Source of the DNA: Cryoendolithus antarcticus
Lineage: Eukaryota > Ascomycota > Dothideomycetes > Cladosporiales > Cladosporiaceae
Assembly (NCBI GenBank): GCA_002077065.1
Contig: NAJO01000003.1
Span: forward strand, 62,001-126,000
Direction: 5' to 3'
Length of the DNA stretch: 64,000 bases
The notes under the pieces were generated by a model. That model worked only from the letters and a program-made list of their open reading frames with translations. It ran no database searches and was not told where the DNA came from. Shown piece by piece: positions 20,858 to 31,840 of this stretch (its first letter is position 1; each line of letters starts with the position of its first letter). The translations under genes and the position numbers were made by a program.

Positions 20858-22900
20858 ATGAGGTATACGGGTATCCTAGCTTGCGCGGCGGTGGATGGCG
20901 TTGTGGGAGGTGAGCTGGTCGTAATTGACAATCAGAAAGACGCGGTGCTAACGGTGACACCAGCGAGAAGCGTAGATTCGGATGTGGTTCAACGAGAGGC
21001 AGTCCGCGAAGCATCACTCCTCACGGCACGCGCCTTTCCAGCCAACGCGCCTCATGGCTACACACCCCAGACAAACGCCTGCCCGTCAGACGCGCCTACG
21101 ATTCGGAATGCCAGCGGGCTATCTCCGAACGAGACAGCATGGCTGGAGACTCGGCGACAGGCCACTATCGACCCGATGAAGCAATTGCTGGCGCGTTTGA
21201 ATATCTCAGGCTTGGATACGGACAAATATATATCAGACCACCAGAGCAACGTCAGCAACCTGCCAAACATAGGCATAGCACTCTCGGGCGGCGGGTACAG
21301 GGCGATGCTGAACGGTGCTGGTGTCGTTCAGGCATTCGACAGCAAGACGGTGAACTCGACGAATGCTGGCCACTTGGGCGGGCTGCTTCAGGCTGCTACC
21401 TATCTAGCTGGACTTTCAGGAGGAAGCTGGGCAGTCAGCTCGCTGTACGCGAACAACTTCTCTTCGGTCTCGGATATCCTTGCATCCAATCCTGATGACA
21501 GCGACTTGTGGCAACTCGGAAATACTATTTACGAGGGACCAAGTAAGGGTAGTATCCAATTGCTTGGCAGTGCAGGCTACTACGCGGCGCTCGAAAATCA
21601 AGTGAGCGGGAAGGAGGACGCAGGGTTCAACACGACTATCACGGACTACTGGGGCCGAGCATTGAGCTACCAGATTATCAACGCATCAGATGGTGGGCCT
21701 GCATACACTTTCTCCTCGATCGCACAGCAAGACTTCTTCACCTCTGGCTCCGTACCCCTTCCCTTAGTCGTAGCAGATGGTCGCGCACCAGGCGAGACCA
21801 TCATCCCAGGCAACACCACAGTCTTCGAGTTCAACCCCTGGGAACTCGGCACCTTCGACCCCACAGTCGCCGGCTTTGCACCGCTGAAATACATGGGGTC
21901 GAATTTCTCCTCCGGTAACGTGCGCAGCACCGAAGCCTGCGTCACAGGCTTCGACAACATCGGCTTCGTCTTCGGCACCTCTAGCTCCCTCTTCAACACG
22001 ATCCTCACAGCCGTCAACGGCACGAACAGCACCGGGCTACTGAGCACAGCTCTGCAAGCCAGCTTGACTGCTCTGCTAGGCGGTATCGCAGAGGCCGATA
22101 ACGACATTGCGGACTATCCCAACCCCTTCTATGGCTGGAACAACGCCACGAATCTCGGCCACGCGTCGCAACAACTCACGCTCGTAGACGGCGGCGAAGA
22201 CGGGCAGAACATCCCGCTTCACCCGCTGATCCAGCCTCCTCGAGCCGTAGACGTGATCTTCGCCGTCGACTCCTCAGCCGACACGAACGCCACACTACCC
22301 ACCAACGCCTCCGCAACCGGCTGGCCAAGCGGCTTCGCAATCGAATCGACGTACCGCCGCTCCCTGACTGAGATCCAGAACGGCACGCCCTTCCCCTCCA
22401 TCCCAGACGTGAACTCATTCTTCAACCTCGGCCTGAACAACCGACCCACGTTCTTCGGCTGCAACTCAAGCAATACGACCGGTGGCATCGCGCCATTAAT
22501 AGTCTACCTCCCCAACGCTCCTTACGTATATACCAGTAACGTCTCCACCTTCGACCTGGAGTACAACAATACGGAGCGCAACGCTATCGTAGCGAACGGG
22601 TACAATTTGGCCACGCAGGGGAACGGGACTGTAGACCCAGGTTGGGGCACTTGCGTCGGCTGCGCGATTGTGAGTCGGAGTTTGGAGCGGAATGGCGTCG
22701 AGGTACCGGAGGCGTGCACGACGTGTTTTGCGAAGTACTGCTGGGATGGCACGCTCAACGAGACGGCGCCGGGGAGCTATGTGCCTGAGATGAAGGCACC
22801 GGGGGCGGAGATCAAGGTCAGCACGAGCGGGGCTGGGCGGTCAAAGGTGTCGGCGGCCATGGTTGTAGCGGCGCTGATCGTGATAGTTGGGGTCTGGTAG
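20858..22900 (+). CDS. Lysophospholipase / phospholipase B, GPI-type
   Basis: A single-exon 680-aa ORF. The catalytic domain of the fungal PLA2_B family is clear: NIGIALSGGGYRAML (oxyanion region, about 138-152), AGLSGGSW with the GxSGG nucleophile Ser near 186, and VDGGEDGQNIPL with the catalytic Asp near 441. The Cys-rich C-terminal part (CVGCAIV, CTTCFAKYCWDG) and many N-glycosylation sites are typical of secreted PLB. The last residues (KVSAAMVVAALIVIVGVW) form a GPI-type tail. The N-terminus is a weak, Gly/Val-rich signal segment, so the exact start is the least certain part. It hydrolyses acyl chains of (lyso)phospholipids at the cell surface. Confidence 0.92.
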   Translation: MRYTGILACAAVDGVVGGELVVIDNQKDAVLTVTPARSVDSDVVQREAVREASLLTARAFPANAPHGYTPQTNACPSDAPTIRNASGLSPNETAWLETRRQATIDPMKQLLARLNISGLDTDKYISDHQSNVSNLPNIGIALSGGGYRAMLNGAGVVQAFDSKTVNSTNAGHLGGLLQAATYLAGLSGGSWAVSSLYANNFSSVSDILASNPDDSDLWQLGNTIYEGPSKGSIQLLGSAGYYAALENQVSGKEDAGFNTTITDYWGRALSYQIINASDGGPAYTFSSIAQQDFFTSGSVPLPLVVADGRAPGETIIPGNTTVFEFNPWELGTFDPTVAGFAPLKYMGSNFSSGNVRSTEACVTGFDNIGFVFGTSSSLFNTILTAVNGTNSTGLLSTALQASLTALLGGIAEADNDIADYPNPFYGWNNATNLGHASQQLTLVDGGEDGQNIPLHPLIQPPRAVDVIFAVDSSADTNATLPTNASATGWPSGFAIESTYRRSLTEIQNGTPFPSIPDVNSFFNLGLNNRPTFFGCNSSNTTGGIAPLIVYLPNAPYVYTSNVSTFDLEYNNTERNAIVANGYNLATQGNGTVDPGWGTCVGCAIVSRSLERNGVEVPEACTTCFAKYCWDGTLNETAPGSYVPEMKAPGAEIKVSTSGAGRSKVSAAMVVAALIVIVGVW

Positions 22901-23119
22901 AAGACACGTAGGGTAGTCATGCGAAAGCGCTTCCTTGACTTTCCTCGATCTAATCCGATGCTCTATGTTCTTGGCGGGAGACATCCAAGGAACAGTGCGC
23001 AGTACTGTGAGAACTGGATGTGCGGCTCGTACATTCCTTACATCATTTCGCTAGATCGTCCATCTAAGAAATAATTACTGCTGAGAGCGACCAGCGCCCT
23101 CCCCCTCCCTCCATCATGA

Positions 23120-24079
23120 CTACCTCCTCCCCCTCCTCCCATCCTCCTCATCACTATACCGCCTCCTGCGCCCATCCCGATCCCTCTCCCCATTGTACCC
23201 TCGATCTCTCTCCCGATCATCCCTTCCCGTACTCCGCCCCTTCTTATCCTTCTTCCCGTACTCATGTCCTCCTAGTCCACCCAGTAGCGCACCTCCCAGC
23301 ACTCCGAGACCTGGGAAGATGGCGTCGCCTATGAGTGCGCCGCCAGAGGCGCCAAGGAAAGTGTTGACGCTGCTTTTTGGCTTGCCGCCGCTATTCCGTT
23401 CGGTGCCGCGCTCGCCGTGGCGGCGGCGTTCTCGACTTCGTGACCGGCTTCGAGAACGAGAGCGCTGGGGTTTGTGGCTTGATTTTGTGTCGCGCGGATC
23501 TGGGCGGTAGACTGAGGGCGGGTACTCGGTCGAGGCTGCGGAATTCTTCCGGCGCGGTGGGTGCAGGGTCGGTGGCTGGACTGCAGGAGCCGGAGAGTAG
23601 GGTCGAGTCTGCTGTGGCCATGCGCCTTGGGGTGGCGGAGGGTATTGTTGCCGCTGTGCGTCATAGGCTTGGGGTGGGCCGCTTTGCGAGCCAGGGCGCG
23701 GGAGTCCGTACTGCTGTGTCTGAGGGTAGAGCTTCTCGGGAGGGTAGCCGTAGGATGATTGAGATTGTGCGGGTCCTTGTGGGCGATACGACTGGCTCAG
23801 AGTCGAAGGTCGGTATTCTGGATGCTGCTGGCCAGGACCGAGGTTCTGACTAAAGCGTTGCTGCGGAGGTGGTTGTGAATGAGGTCGCTGGTCTGCTCCG
23901 TTCACGCCGCCTGGGGAGTATGGTGGTGGAGGACCATCGAAGAGCGGGTATGGCAGGGGGAACTGGGGGCCAGACGACTGGATGCGGATGGGCTGTGTTG
24001 GTGGTGCTTGCTGGGGCGGAGGAGGAGGATTGTGGGGAGCGCCTGGGATGTGGCCTTGAAAGTACTCTTGCGCGGCCAT
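23120..24079 (-). CDS. Proline/glutamine-rich protein with glycine-zipper segment and RS repeats
   Basis: The ORF is open from 24187, but the first well-placed start is the ATG at 24079 (MAAQEYFQGHIPG), giving 319 aa. Residues 1 to about 190 are Pro/Gln/Tyr-rich. Then come an SRSRSRSRSRERRR stretch, a short glycine-zipper-like hydrophobic segment (GGALIGDAIFPGLGVLGGAL), and a highly charged Arg/Asp/Glu tail. Similar fungal proteins, with a proline-rich head, one glycine zipper and a charged tail, are common and uncharacterised. The zipper could insert in or associate with membranes. No enzyme motif is present. The upstream in-frame extension to 24187 lacks a typical start and is less likely. 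Confidence 0.65.
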   Translation of the reverse strand: MAAQEYFQGHIPGAPHNPPPPPQQAPPTQPIRIQSSGPQFPLPYPLFDGPPPPYSPGGVNGADQRPHSQPPPQQRFSQNLGPGQQHPEYRPSTLSQSYRPQGPAQSQSSYGYPPEKLYPQTQQYGLPRPGSQSGPPQAYDAQRQQYPPPPQGAWPQQTRPYSPAPAVQPPTLHPPRRKNSAASTEYPPSVYRPDPRDTKSSHKPQRSRSRSRSRSRERRRHGERGTERNSGGKPKSSVNTFLGASGGALIGDAIFPGLGVLGGALLGGLGGHEYGKKDKKGRSTGRDDRERDRGYNGERDRDGRRRRYSDEEDGRRGRR

Positions 24080-25039
24080 CGGGACTGTGGTGATGAGGTT
24101 GCTGCCAATTACTGCCGTACGCTGGGTTGTTGTGCGCAATCGCCAAGGTGTTGGGTCTGTTATGAGGCAAGACGGCAAAGAGGACACAGTCAGCTGTCAA
24201 GATGTCGCTACGTCAGGAGTATGAGAAGAGGCAGTGGTGTCAGTCGAGTGTGGCGATGCAAACTGGCGCGCTTAGTACCCCAAGCCCAGTGACACTTCCA
24301 GGGCGAACCGGTGACACGACGCTACTGTATGCGCGTGTGCCCGAATCACTCCTGAGGCCTCCTTACCTTGACCAAGTGCTATGCCGGATACCCTTTCCGG
24401 TGACTCGTTCGCCCATGCTCGGCACTCTTGACTTCTTCCGTGTCTTTCGATGTTTCTGATGGAAATAGATGACATGCCTGGCTTCGTCATCGCTGTCCCA
24501 CCCCACCCTTGCCCCGGCAGCCCTACGAAAACAAGCGTTCACGGAGCGGCCGGGTACTGCGGGAGCGCGTCTTACATGGTGCTTGACTTGAACAATTGAG
24601 AAGACTCGGCTTGCGTCAAGCGAATGCAGATCACCGTGGTACAATCGGGTCTGTTCAAGACCACAATAACGCATCTCAAAGCATTCTGGAAGACCACCGC
24701 ACGGTCAAGACACTGGACGTCTCACTCAATCACTGTCAGATTGAAGGCCGAGGCTCGAAACTCCAACTGCACTTTCAGTTGTGGCAAGACTCGAGTCTCG
24801 CCGGACATGCATGACCTGCGTTCGTACAGTACATTTCGTCTCTTGTCCCGACCAATCTCTACCCTCCCATTTCTTTCCATTTGCACTCGGTTATTCTCCG
24901 TCCATCACGCTAAGGTAAGTGCCGTCGGACGCGGCGTAGCCCGCAGATCTTCCATGCATGAGAACACGGCACATGGTGTCTTCGATCTGGGTACTGTTCG
25001 AATCAACAGCATGGGCTCGTCTTCTGAGTCAACAGCTTG
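24080..25039. other. Intergenic between glycine-zipper gene and MFS gene
   Basis: About 960 bases shared by two divergent genes. A consensus donor (GTAAGT at about 24914) and CT-rich tracts before it suggest a 5' UTR intron of the MFS gene, but no acceptor can be fixed. ORFs here look random. Confidence 0.4.
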
Positions 25040-26902
25040 GTGATGACCACAATGGACCACCGTACGCCTTTACTGGTCGGAGACACGTTGTCGCCGCGAG
25101 CGATCGACACTCAAGATTCTGTCGACGATGAAATCGAAAACCCGACGAGACCTACCGGCTTCAAGTTCGCCATCGTCTTCGCATGCATACTACTTGGCGA
25201 CTTCTTCGTTGGCTATGACACGAGCTGCGTCGCGACCTTGACGCCTGTCATCACTGCCGAATTCCATGCGATTGACAATCTGGGCTGGTATGGCATAGCC
25301 TAGTACGTCCACTTTGATCACTGAGAAGTCGGCGTGAAGCTAACGCAGTAAAGTGTGCTGGCTATGGCGTCCACAGTCCTTACATTCGGCCAACTATATA
25401 ACCTGTACCCGATGAAGGCCATCTTCCTCGCCTCGTTCGCAACCTTCGCTTTGGGATCAGCCATAAGTGCTACGGCGCCGTCGTCACTAGTCTTCATCGT
25501 TGGGCGGGCAGTGTCTGGTCTTGGTGGATCAGGTATCTTTGCCGGCGGTAGCATGTATGTCTGTCCTGGTGGATTATGCGTGCGATCAAGTCGTGACTCA
25601 CCCTCAACAGCATCGTGGCACACACTACCCCACTCAAACATCGGCCCATCTTTCAGTCTCTGTCCGGAGGCATGGAATGCATCGCCCTCGCTCTCGGGCC
25701 CCTGGCAAGTGGTGCCATCGAAGAAATCTCATCCTGGCGAGTCGCTTTCGCGGTCATCGTACCAGTCTGCATTACGAACATTGCAGCCATTGGACTCTTG
25801 GTTGAACATCTGCCAAAACCCAAAGACTCGACGCTGTCGGGCTTGGAGAAATTCAGGACTTTGGACATTGCTGGCTTCTGCACTTTTGTGCCTGGTATCA
25901 TAGCGTTGATCCTGGCGCTCCAATTGGGAGGCGTGACCGTGGAGTGGAGCGACTGGCGCTTGACCGCTCTGCTGTTGATAGCTGGACTATCGTCGTTGGT
26001 ATTCTTCGCCGTTCAATATCGCGCCGGCAGCAGTGGCATATTTCCCCTCGCCCTCCTTCGAAACCGTACGGTAGCTCTCGGAGCGCTCACGCAGTTTAGT
26101 GTTTCAGCATCGCTCTTCGTGATCGGATTCTACGTACGAGCTTCTCTCCATAAGCCCTTCATCTCATTATACAGTACTAAGCGCTCCGCAGCTTCCGCTC
26201 TACTTCCAGACCCTCATCCCCGCCTCCCCTTTGCAATCCTCCGTCCTATACCTCCCCACAGCCGTCTCCTTCGCCATTTCGATCCTTCTCGCCGGGCCCC
26301 TGGTCACGCGGATAGGCTACTACACCCCCGTATCAGCGCTCGGCAGCTTACTCTTGACATTCGGCTCCCTCCATGTTGTCAGAACATTCACCTGTCCCGC
26401 CCCGGCTGCAGTAGAAGGCTACAGCTGGATCCTCGCGCAAGCTCTCTTCGGCACCGGCGCCGGCTTAGTGTTCGGCCAAGCCTACACAGCCGTGCAAGTC
26501 GTTCTCGCTGATCGACCTGAGGACGTCACGACCGCGTTGGTAGTGCTATCGTTTTGTCAGGAGATTGGTGGGATCGCCGCGTTAGCCGTGTGTCAGAATG
26601 TCTTCCTGTCGCGGCTTTCGACTCGAGTGCAGGTCATTTTGCCGGGCGTGGATGCGAAGAGGATCATGGATGCTGGACGCGAGGGCTGGGATTGCTTGGT
26701 GCCGGAGAGCTTGGTGGAGAGCGTATTGGGTGCTTATGGCGAGACGTTGACGGAGGTGTTCTGGGTTGGTGTTGTGGCTGCGCTGGGAACTTTTGCTGCG
26801 TTGGGAGGTGTTTGGGGGAATGTGAAGGAGGAGGAAGGCAGTGGGATGAAGTCCGACGAGGGTGTCGCGAGTTCAGTCGATGCCGACGTGAGCAGGACCT
26901 GA
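25040..26902 (+). CDS. MFS multidrug/toxin efflux transporter (DHA2-type, 14 TM)
   Basis: Four exons, 25040-25302, 25354-25554, 25611-26133 and 26192-26902 (introns of 51, 56 and 58 nt), give 565 aa. An acidic cytosolic head precedes TM1 (FAIVFACILLGDFFVGYDTSCV). The junctions restore GWYGIAYVLAM, FAGGSIIVAHTTPLKHRP and VIGFYLPLYFQTLIPASPL, all typical of the DHA14 group. Motif C-like ALALGPLASGAI and a WRVAF loop follow. About 14 hydrophobic helices fit proton-coupled drug:H+ antiporters such as fungal toxin-efflux pumps. The substrate is unknown; no biosynthetic gene cluster surrounds it. The start at 25040 is used because the preceding codon is GTG. Confidence 0.9.
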
Positions 26903-27413
26903 AAGTGATCTGTAGACAAGGGGAAAGCATTTAGGACTAGACTTGCCTCTACGTTTACAATGGTCCACTAGTCAGGGAGTCGTCAATGGCGCAATCCGAT
27001 ATGCGCTGCTCTCGTTCCCAGGCCATTCAATGGCTGCAGTCCAGGACTGTAAGTCGACCTTTCTTTCCGTTATCCTGCACCTTACAACAGATCCCCATCA
27101 TCAACGGTTCACACTCAGGACCCCGATCGTTTCGAGCATACCATCTCATTAGCTTCAGCACGTCACTGGAGATCGATCCAGGACACGAGCATGCCTCCCT
27201 CATCGCCAATCTGCCCTTACTGCGGCAGCTTCATGTGCATGTACCAGGCGACTGGGAAGCCACATCCTGGACGGCCGAGGCCACGATGCACGCCAGGCAA
27301 CGGATAGTTTATAACGGAGACCGGGTGGTACAGGCTCGAGCCTGAGATAGGGTCGAAATGTGTTTGCTTCAATAGAGGGTGAATAGTGTATAATTATACA
27401 GAGTGAGTCAACG
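26903..27413. other. Convergent intergenic region
   Basis: About 510 bases between the 3' ends of the MFS gene (plus) and the hydrolase-fold gene (minus). No supported gene. Confidence 0.5.
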
Positions 27414-28740
27414 TTACCTTAACTTCGCCCTAGCCCACGCGGCTGCCTCTTGCAACCGTGACCTGCCCGCCGTGCTTCCATCCCACAGTCCCAGACCCTT
27501 GACACTCTCGAGGATCACTTGCTCAGCAGCCAGCTCATCTTCTTGCACTTTCGCTACCCGTTCTTCGGGCTCCAGCTGCTCCAGCTCCTCTTCCTCCGTC
27601 AAGACCTTGCGCCCGAAGTCCCCTCCCGGCTTACGTGCGCGGTGCTGTCGGACAACGCTCTTGCGCAATGCACTTGATAGCTCTTTGGCTTGATCAAGCA
27701 GAGGCGATGTAGTGCCTGTGGAGATGTGGAAGGATGGTAAGATGAGTTTGAGTTCCTTGCTCGGGAACATGCGAGAGGCTTTCCGCTTGGTGACCAAGGA
27801 CAGTGAGTTGAACTCCACTGGAGGCGCAGGAGGTGTGTTCGAGATACCGCTCAGCAATTGCTGTTCGCGAAAGAAGTCTTCTCGGTCCAACAGGCTGAGT
27901 TGCTCGAGCTCATCGGTCACCGTAGGAGCGATAGGTAGTGGAGGCTCTGTCCCAGCTGTGCGGAAGAATAGTATGGGCGAGGCGAATGGGTCAAAGTAGT
28001 CCGCTGGCTTCCTGAAGAGCCCTGCGCGAGTACTTAGAAGATCCACAGCCGTTACTCCAGGGTGCTGAGATCTGAACTTGGCCACACTAGACTTCGCATG
28101 TCCAGCCTCGCCATCCTGAGGGAAGGCCCAGTCCACTAACGGATTGCTGACAGCAGCTGCGACAACACTGGCCTCGCCTCTGCGGCATTCGGTTAAGCCC
28201 AACATAGTAGCAAGACCACCACCAATAAGCTCGCCGAAGACTGCAAGTTGACCTACATGCGCCGATCTACCAGGACGCGCGACGGAGCGCTTGGGGAGGA
28301 GATGCTCCTGGATCCAGTCGTAGCCTGCGAGGACATCATGGATCGGCGCTGGGTACGGATGGGCTTGACTGAGACGATAGTTCAGCTGCACCACCGTCCA
28401 TGGCAACGAGCTGCGCAACGCCTGGGCGTTCAGAACATCGGTCTCGGCATCGTGCAATAGGGGGCCGCGAGGGAGATACAATGCTATCGTCGGGATCCCC
28501 GCCCCTGGTGGGGCGCCTGACTGAGGATGGTAGATGCTGTGAGCTGTTAGATCGCGTCAAAGACTTGAACGAGGGTCTTCCGTACTCGAGCATAATTCGT
28601 CCGTTACCCTTCACTGGCACGCTGACGTGCTCCGGTCTACTGAGCGAGCTGAACGGCCGGCCTGAAATCTGAAACTTTCTCTCGAAGGCATAGCTACGGC
28701 GCAGCGCCGCTCCACGAAGCGCGTCAAGGCATCGTAGCAT
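27414..28740 (-). CDS. Alpha/beta-hydrolase-fold protein lacking the catalytic Ser (possible pseudoenzyme)
   Basis: Exon 1 is 28740-28586 and exon 2 28536-27414, with a 49-nt intron (phase 2), giving 425 aa. The junction yields GNGRIMLDIYHPQSG and then IPTIALYLPRGPLL, the usual first strands of this fold. The N-terminal 35 residues are Arg/Ser-rich and lack acids early on, which suggests a mitochondrial presequence. Strand-helix landmarks include VVQLNYRLS, DVLAGYDWIQEHL and the elbow VFGELIGGGLA near residue 152. There the nucleophile position holds Glu instead of Ser, and the usual HGG oxyanion motif is also absent. The C-terminal 100 residues are charged and end GLGLWDGS. It belongs to a group of fungal hydrolase-like proteins that may be non-catalytic. 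Role unknown. Confidence 0.75.
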
Positions 28741-29836
28741 CAATGGACGACGCCCAGGTACGAATCGATTATCTAGACGACGTAGTCATTCGACCGCCCG
28801 GCGAAGCATTTCGCGCGGTTCCACGTGACATGTTCTGATCGCACGATGGATGAGACGATGTCGCGTGGTAGACCAGATGTTGTTACAGCCTCCGGGCCGC
28901 TTTCGGGAGCGGGTGCTGAGTTATCCACATGTATTTTCGGCGTTTTATTCAAGCTGCGGCTACCAGCAGTTGGAAGGCTTCTCTGTAAACCAATGCTACC
29001 ACCCGTTCTATTCTCATAGGCGTACGAACGATACGCATGGCTTCACTGACGCAGCGAAAGTGCGCATAGCCTGCACATCAACTTTCTCGAGACGTGCTTC
29101 TCACAGAAACACAACGGGAGCAGCCCTCGGAAATTACTGCAGTGATCGACGCCCCTGGACGTGGAGATCCAAGGGGTTCTTCTGAAACGACTGGTCAACA
29201 ACGGTGCGCTGCTACAGCATCATTATTGTGAATTATTCGCATACGCGCGACTTCGCCATACTGTTGCCGCCGTGTTGCGGATGCACACCTGAGACTCGTC
29301 GTAGAATAGCGCCGTCACCAAGAGATCATCTACCGAGATTCAACAATCAATGGCAGCGTAGCAGACAATGCGATCCATCGAAATAAAATAATCGTCAATT
29401 GAATGTCAAACAGCCGCACGCATGGATTATCAAGTGGCAGGGGAGGAGCTGACAGGCGGTGTTCCTGCATCCTGCCACACAGAACGGCCCGCAGCACAGC
29501 GCCAAACTCTAGCCTCCGCCTCCACATCCACCAACGTCTATCTTTGCTACGCGCAGAAATTGGCTGTGCCTTTGGCGAGAGAATCGTGGTCCCCATGCCG
29601 CACTGCTGTTCTCACTTGCGGCACCGTGGCGCTCAGCCCACGTTCGGGACGACCTTAAGATCGGCGCCATCGCGTGTAGGTTGTGACTGCTTCCTGTGTC
29701 AACCTTCTGTCCCAGCAAACCAACAACGCGTTTATTTCCTTTACGTCTGTCTTTCTTCCTACCGTCTGTCGCTCTTGCTATCAGCAATCATCGCTCGTTC
29801 CTAGGACTACCCTATTGCTTCTTGGCCTTCGCTGGA
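28741..29836. promoter_or_regulatory. Divergent intergenic region upstream of tyrosinase
   Basis: About 1.1 kb between the hydrolase-fold gene (minus) and the tyrosinase gene (plus). A CACGTG E-box-type hexamer lies near 28823. Just upstream of the tyrosinase start is a CT-rich tract (about 29745-29780) of the kind often found before fungal start codons. No gene is supported. Confidence 0.45.
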
Positions 29837-31679
29837 ATGCTCACTATTAATGTCATCTGCGCCTTTGCGGCAGCAGCTTCCGCTTTCCCTACCACACTTC
29901 CCACACAACACACATCGCCTGCGAAGCGACAAGATGGCGGCTCGTTCATACATGTCACTGGCGTCGAGGGCGCCGTCGGCTGGCGGCAGGAGATCTTCAC
30001 ACTGAAGAGCGATGCCGACGCATGGAATGTCTACATGCTTGCATTGGAGCGCTTCAAAGACATGCCAGCATCAGATCCTCTGTCCTGGTACCAGATCGCT
30101 GGCATACACGGTCAGCCATACGTGGCTTGGGACAGCGTAGGACCTTGCGACAACTGCACGCTGTCGGGCTACTGCACACATCAGTCGACACTATTTCCCA
30201 CATGGCACCGACCGTACTTGGCGCTGTTTGAGCAGAGCCTGATCAACAATGCGTACGAGGTTGCCAACGAGTTTGAGGGAGGCCAGAAGGATCGATACTT
30301 GAACAGGGCATCTGTTCTTCGCATGGTATGTCAGAACTTCTTCCATGAGGCCAGCATGCAGTATGCTAACGAGTACACAGCCGTTCTGGGATTGGGCACA
30401 GAACCCGGCAGATGAGAACGACTACTTCCCTAGTCTCTTCCGAGACGAGTTCATTACCGTCACGAAGCCCCAAGGCGACGTTCAAATCGAGAACCCTCTC
30501 CTCCGATACCACTTCAAGAACGATCAGGACCACAGTTTCATTCAAGGTGGTGGTGATGTGACATGGCGCAACCCAACCTTCAATGCTGCCAACCGCGCAC
30601 AGCTTCGCTCGGACACTTGGGCCGTCCTTACTTCGCAAGTGCAATACAATGCCTTCAGCACGCAATCACTGTCGGCGGCTTGGGACAACCAGAACCCATA
30701 CAGCATTGAAGCGCTTCATGATCAAGTGCATATTAATACCGGCGGCCAGATGGGCATCGTCCCGCAAGCAGCTTTCGATCCTTTCTTCTGGATCCACCAC
30801 GCACAAGTCGATCACGTCTTCGCCCTCTGGCAAGCCGCGCACCCAGACGTCTGGGTCCAGCCCTGGAGCGAGATTGGCAGCTCTACCAGTTACGCTGCCG
30901 GATCTACCGAAGACGCTTCTTCGGACCTCACCCCCTTCCACTCCAGCACATCGGGCGGTTTCTACTCCTCGGACGCAGTCCGTAAAACCGAGACTTTCAC
31001 GTACCTCTACGCCGACCTTGCATCCGGCGATTCTGCGGCGAACATCATCAATCGCCTTTACCGCGATTCCGAAACACCTCTGACCAAGCGCGCCACTCCG
31101 CCAGCCAGCAACATGGGCGATTGGATCAACCGCGGCATTGGCGCCACGTCGCGCGAAGAGGTCTCGGAGTATATCGCCAACGTCGAAGTCGACAGCCAGT
31201 CCATGGAGGGCAGCTTTACCATCTATCTCTTCGACGGTACATTCGATGAGTCCAAACCAGAACAATGGCACGACGAGCCGAATCTTATCGGTGCACATGG
31301 CTTCTTCTCCTCGCCCAAGGCAATGGGTGATGGCACCGCGCGTGTGAACGCCGGTATCTCGCTCACTGGTAGCTTGGCTAGCAAGCTGAAGTCCGGCGGG
31401 CTCAAGGATCTTTCGACTGACTCTGTGACGGCGTACTTGAAGGAGCACATCGAGTGGAAGATCGTCAAAGCCGATGGCTCGGTGGTCGACAAGGATGATG
31501 TGCCGGGTCTGCAGATCGCAATCATGACGAGTGTCGTACAGCTGCCAGGTGCCAAGGGTCAAATCGCGAGATGGGGAGGCTTTGAGGCTCTGCCTGACGT
31601 TACCAAAGGACGCAAATACGGCTTTGATGGCGAGTGGAAGAGTCATTTCCACGGTCACGGACACGGACGTGATCATTAG
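29837..31679 (+). CDS. Secreted tyrosinase (type-3 copper phenol oxidase)
   Basis: Exon 1 is 29837-30325 and exon 2 30381-31679 (55-nt intron, phase 0), giving 595 aa. A signal peptide (ICAFAAAASAFP) is followed by a KR site near residue 34. CuA ligands are His of IHGQP (about 89), YCTHQS (114) and PTWHRPY (123). CuB ligands are in LHDQVH (about 276 and 280) and FDPFFWIHHAQVDHVF (about 302). The junction restores VLRMPFWDWAQNPADE. The C-terminal 200 residues form the usual extension that shields the active site until processing, and the extreme C-terminus is His-rich (HFHGHGHGRDH). The enzyme oxidises phenols to quinones, for example in melanin or browning chemistry. No melanin cluster lies next to it. 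Confidence 0.95.
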
Positions 31680-31840
31680 ATGGAGAGGGAGTGTCTGATT
31701 GAAAGCTGCATAGCGATGGCGTTTCGTGTTGGCTGGGATACCCGAAGGCTGCATAGCTTCGCAATAATGTTGACATATCGTACATAGAGTCAAAAGACTA
31801 TCGTACATCGCACATAGTCCTACATTGCTCCGGACCACTC

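Noticed and set aside
24990..25010. tRNA-like T-loop (GTTCGAATC)
   Set aside because: Flanking bases do not form a T-stem or any cloverleaf; no A-box at suitable distance.
24624..25043. 139-aa ORF upstream of the MFS gene
   Set aside because: Random composition, overlaps a likely 5' UTR with a consensus donor, no homology.
28740..31679. Tyrosinase with nearby hydrolase and MFS gene as a secondary-metabolite cluster
   Set aside because: No PKS, NRPS, terpene or other core enzyme, no cluster regulator next to it, and flanking genes are housekeeping (Ind1) or unrelated.
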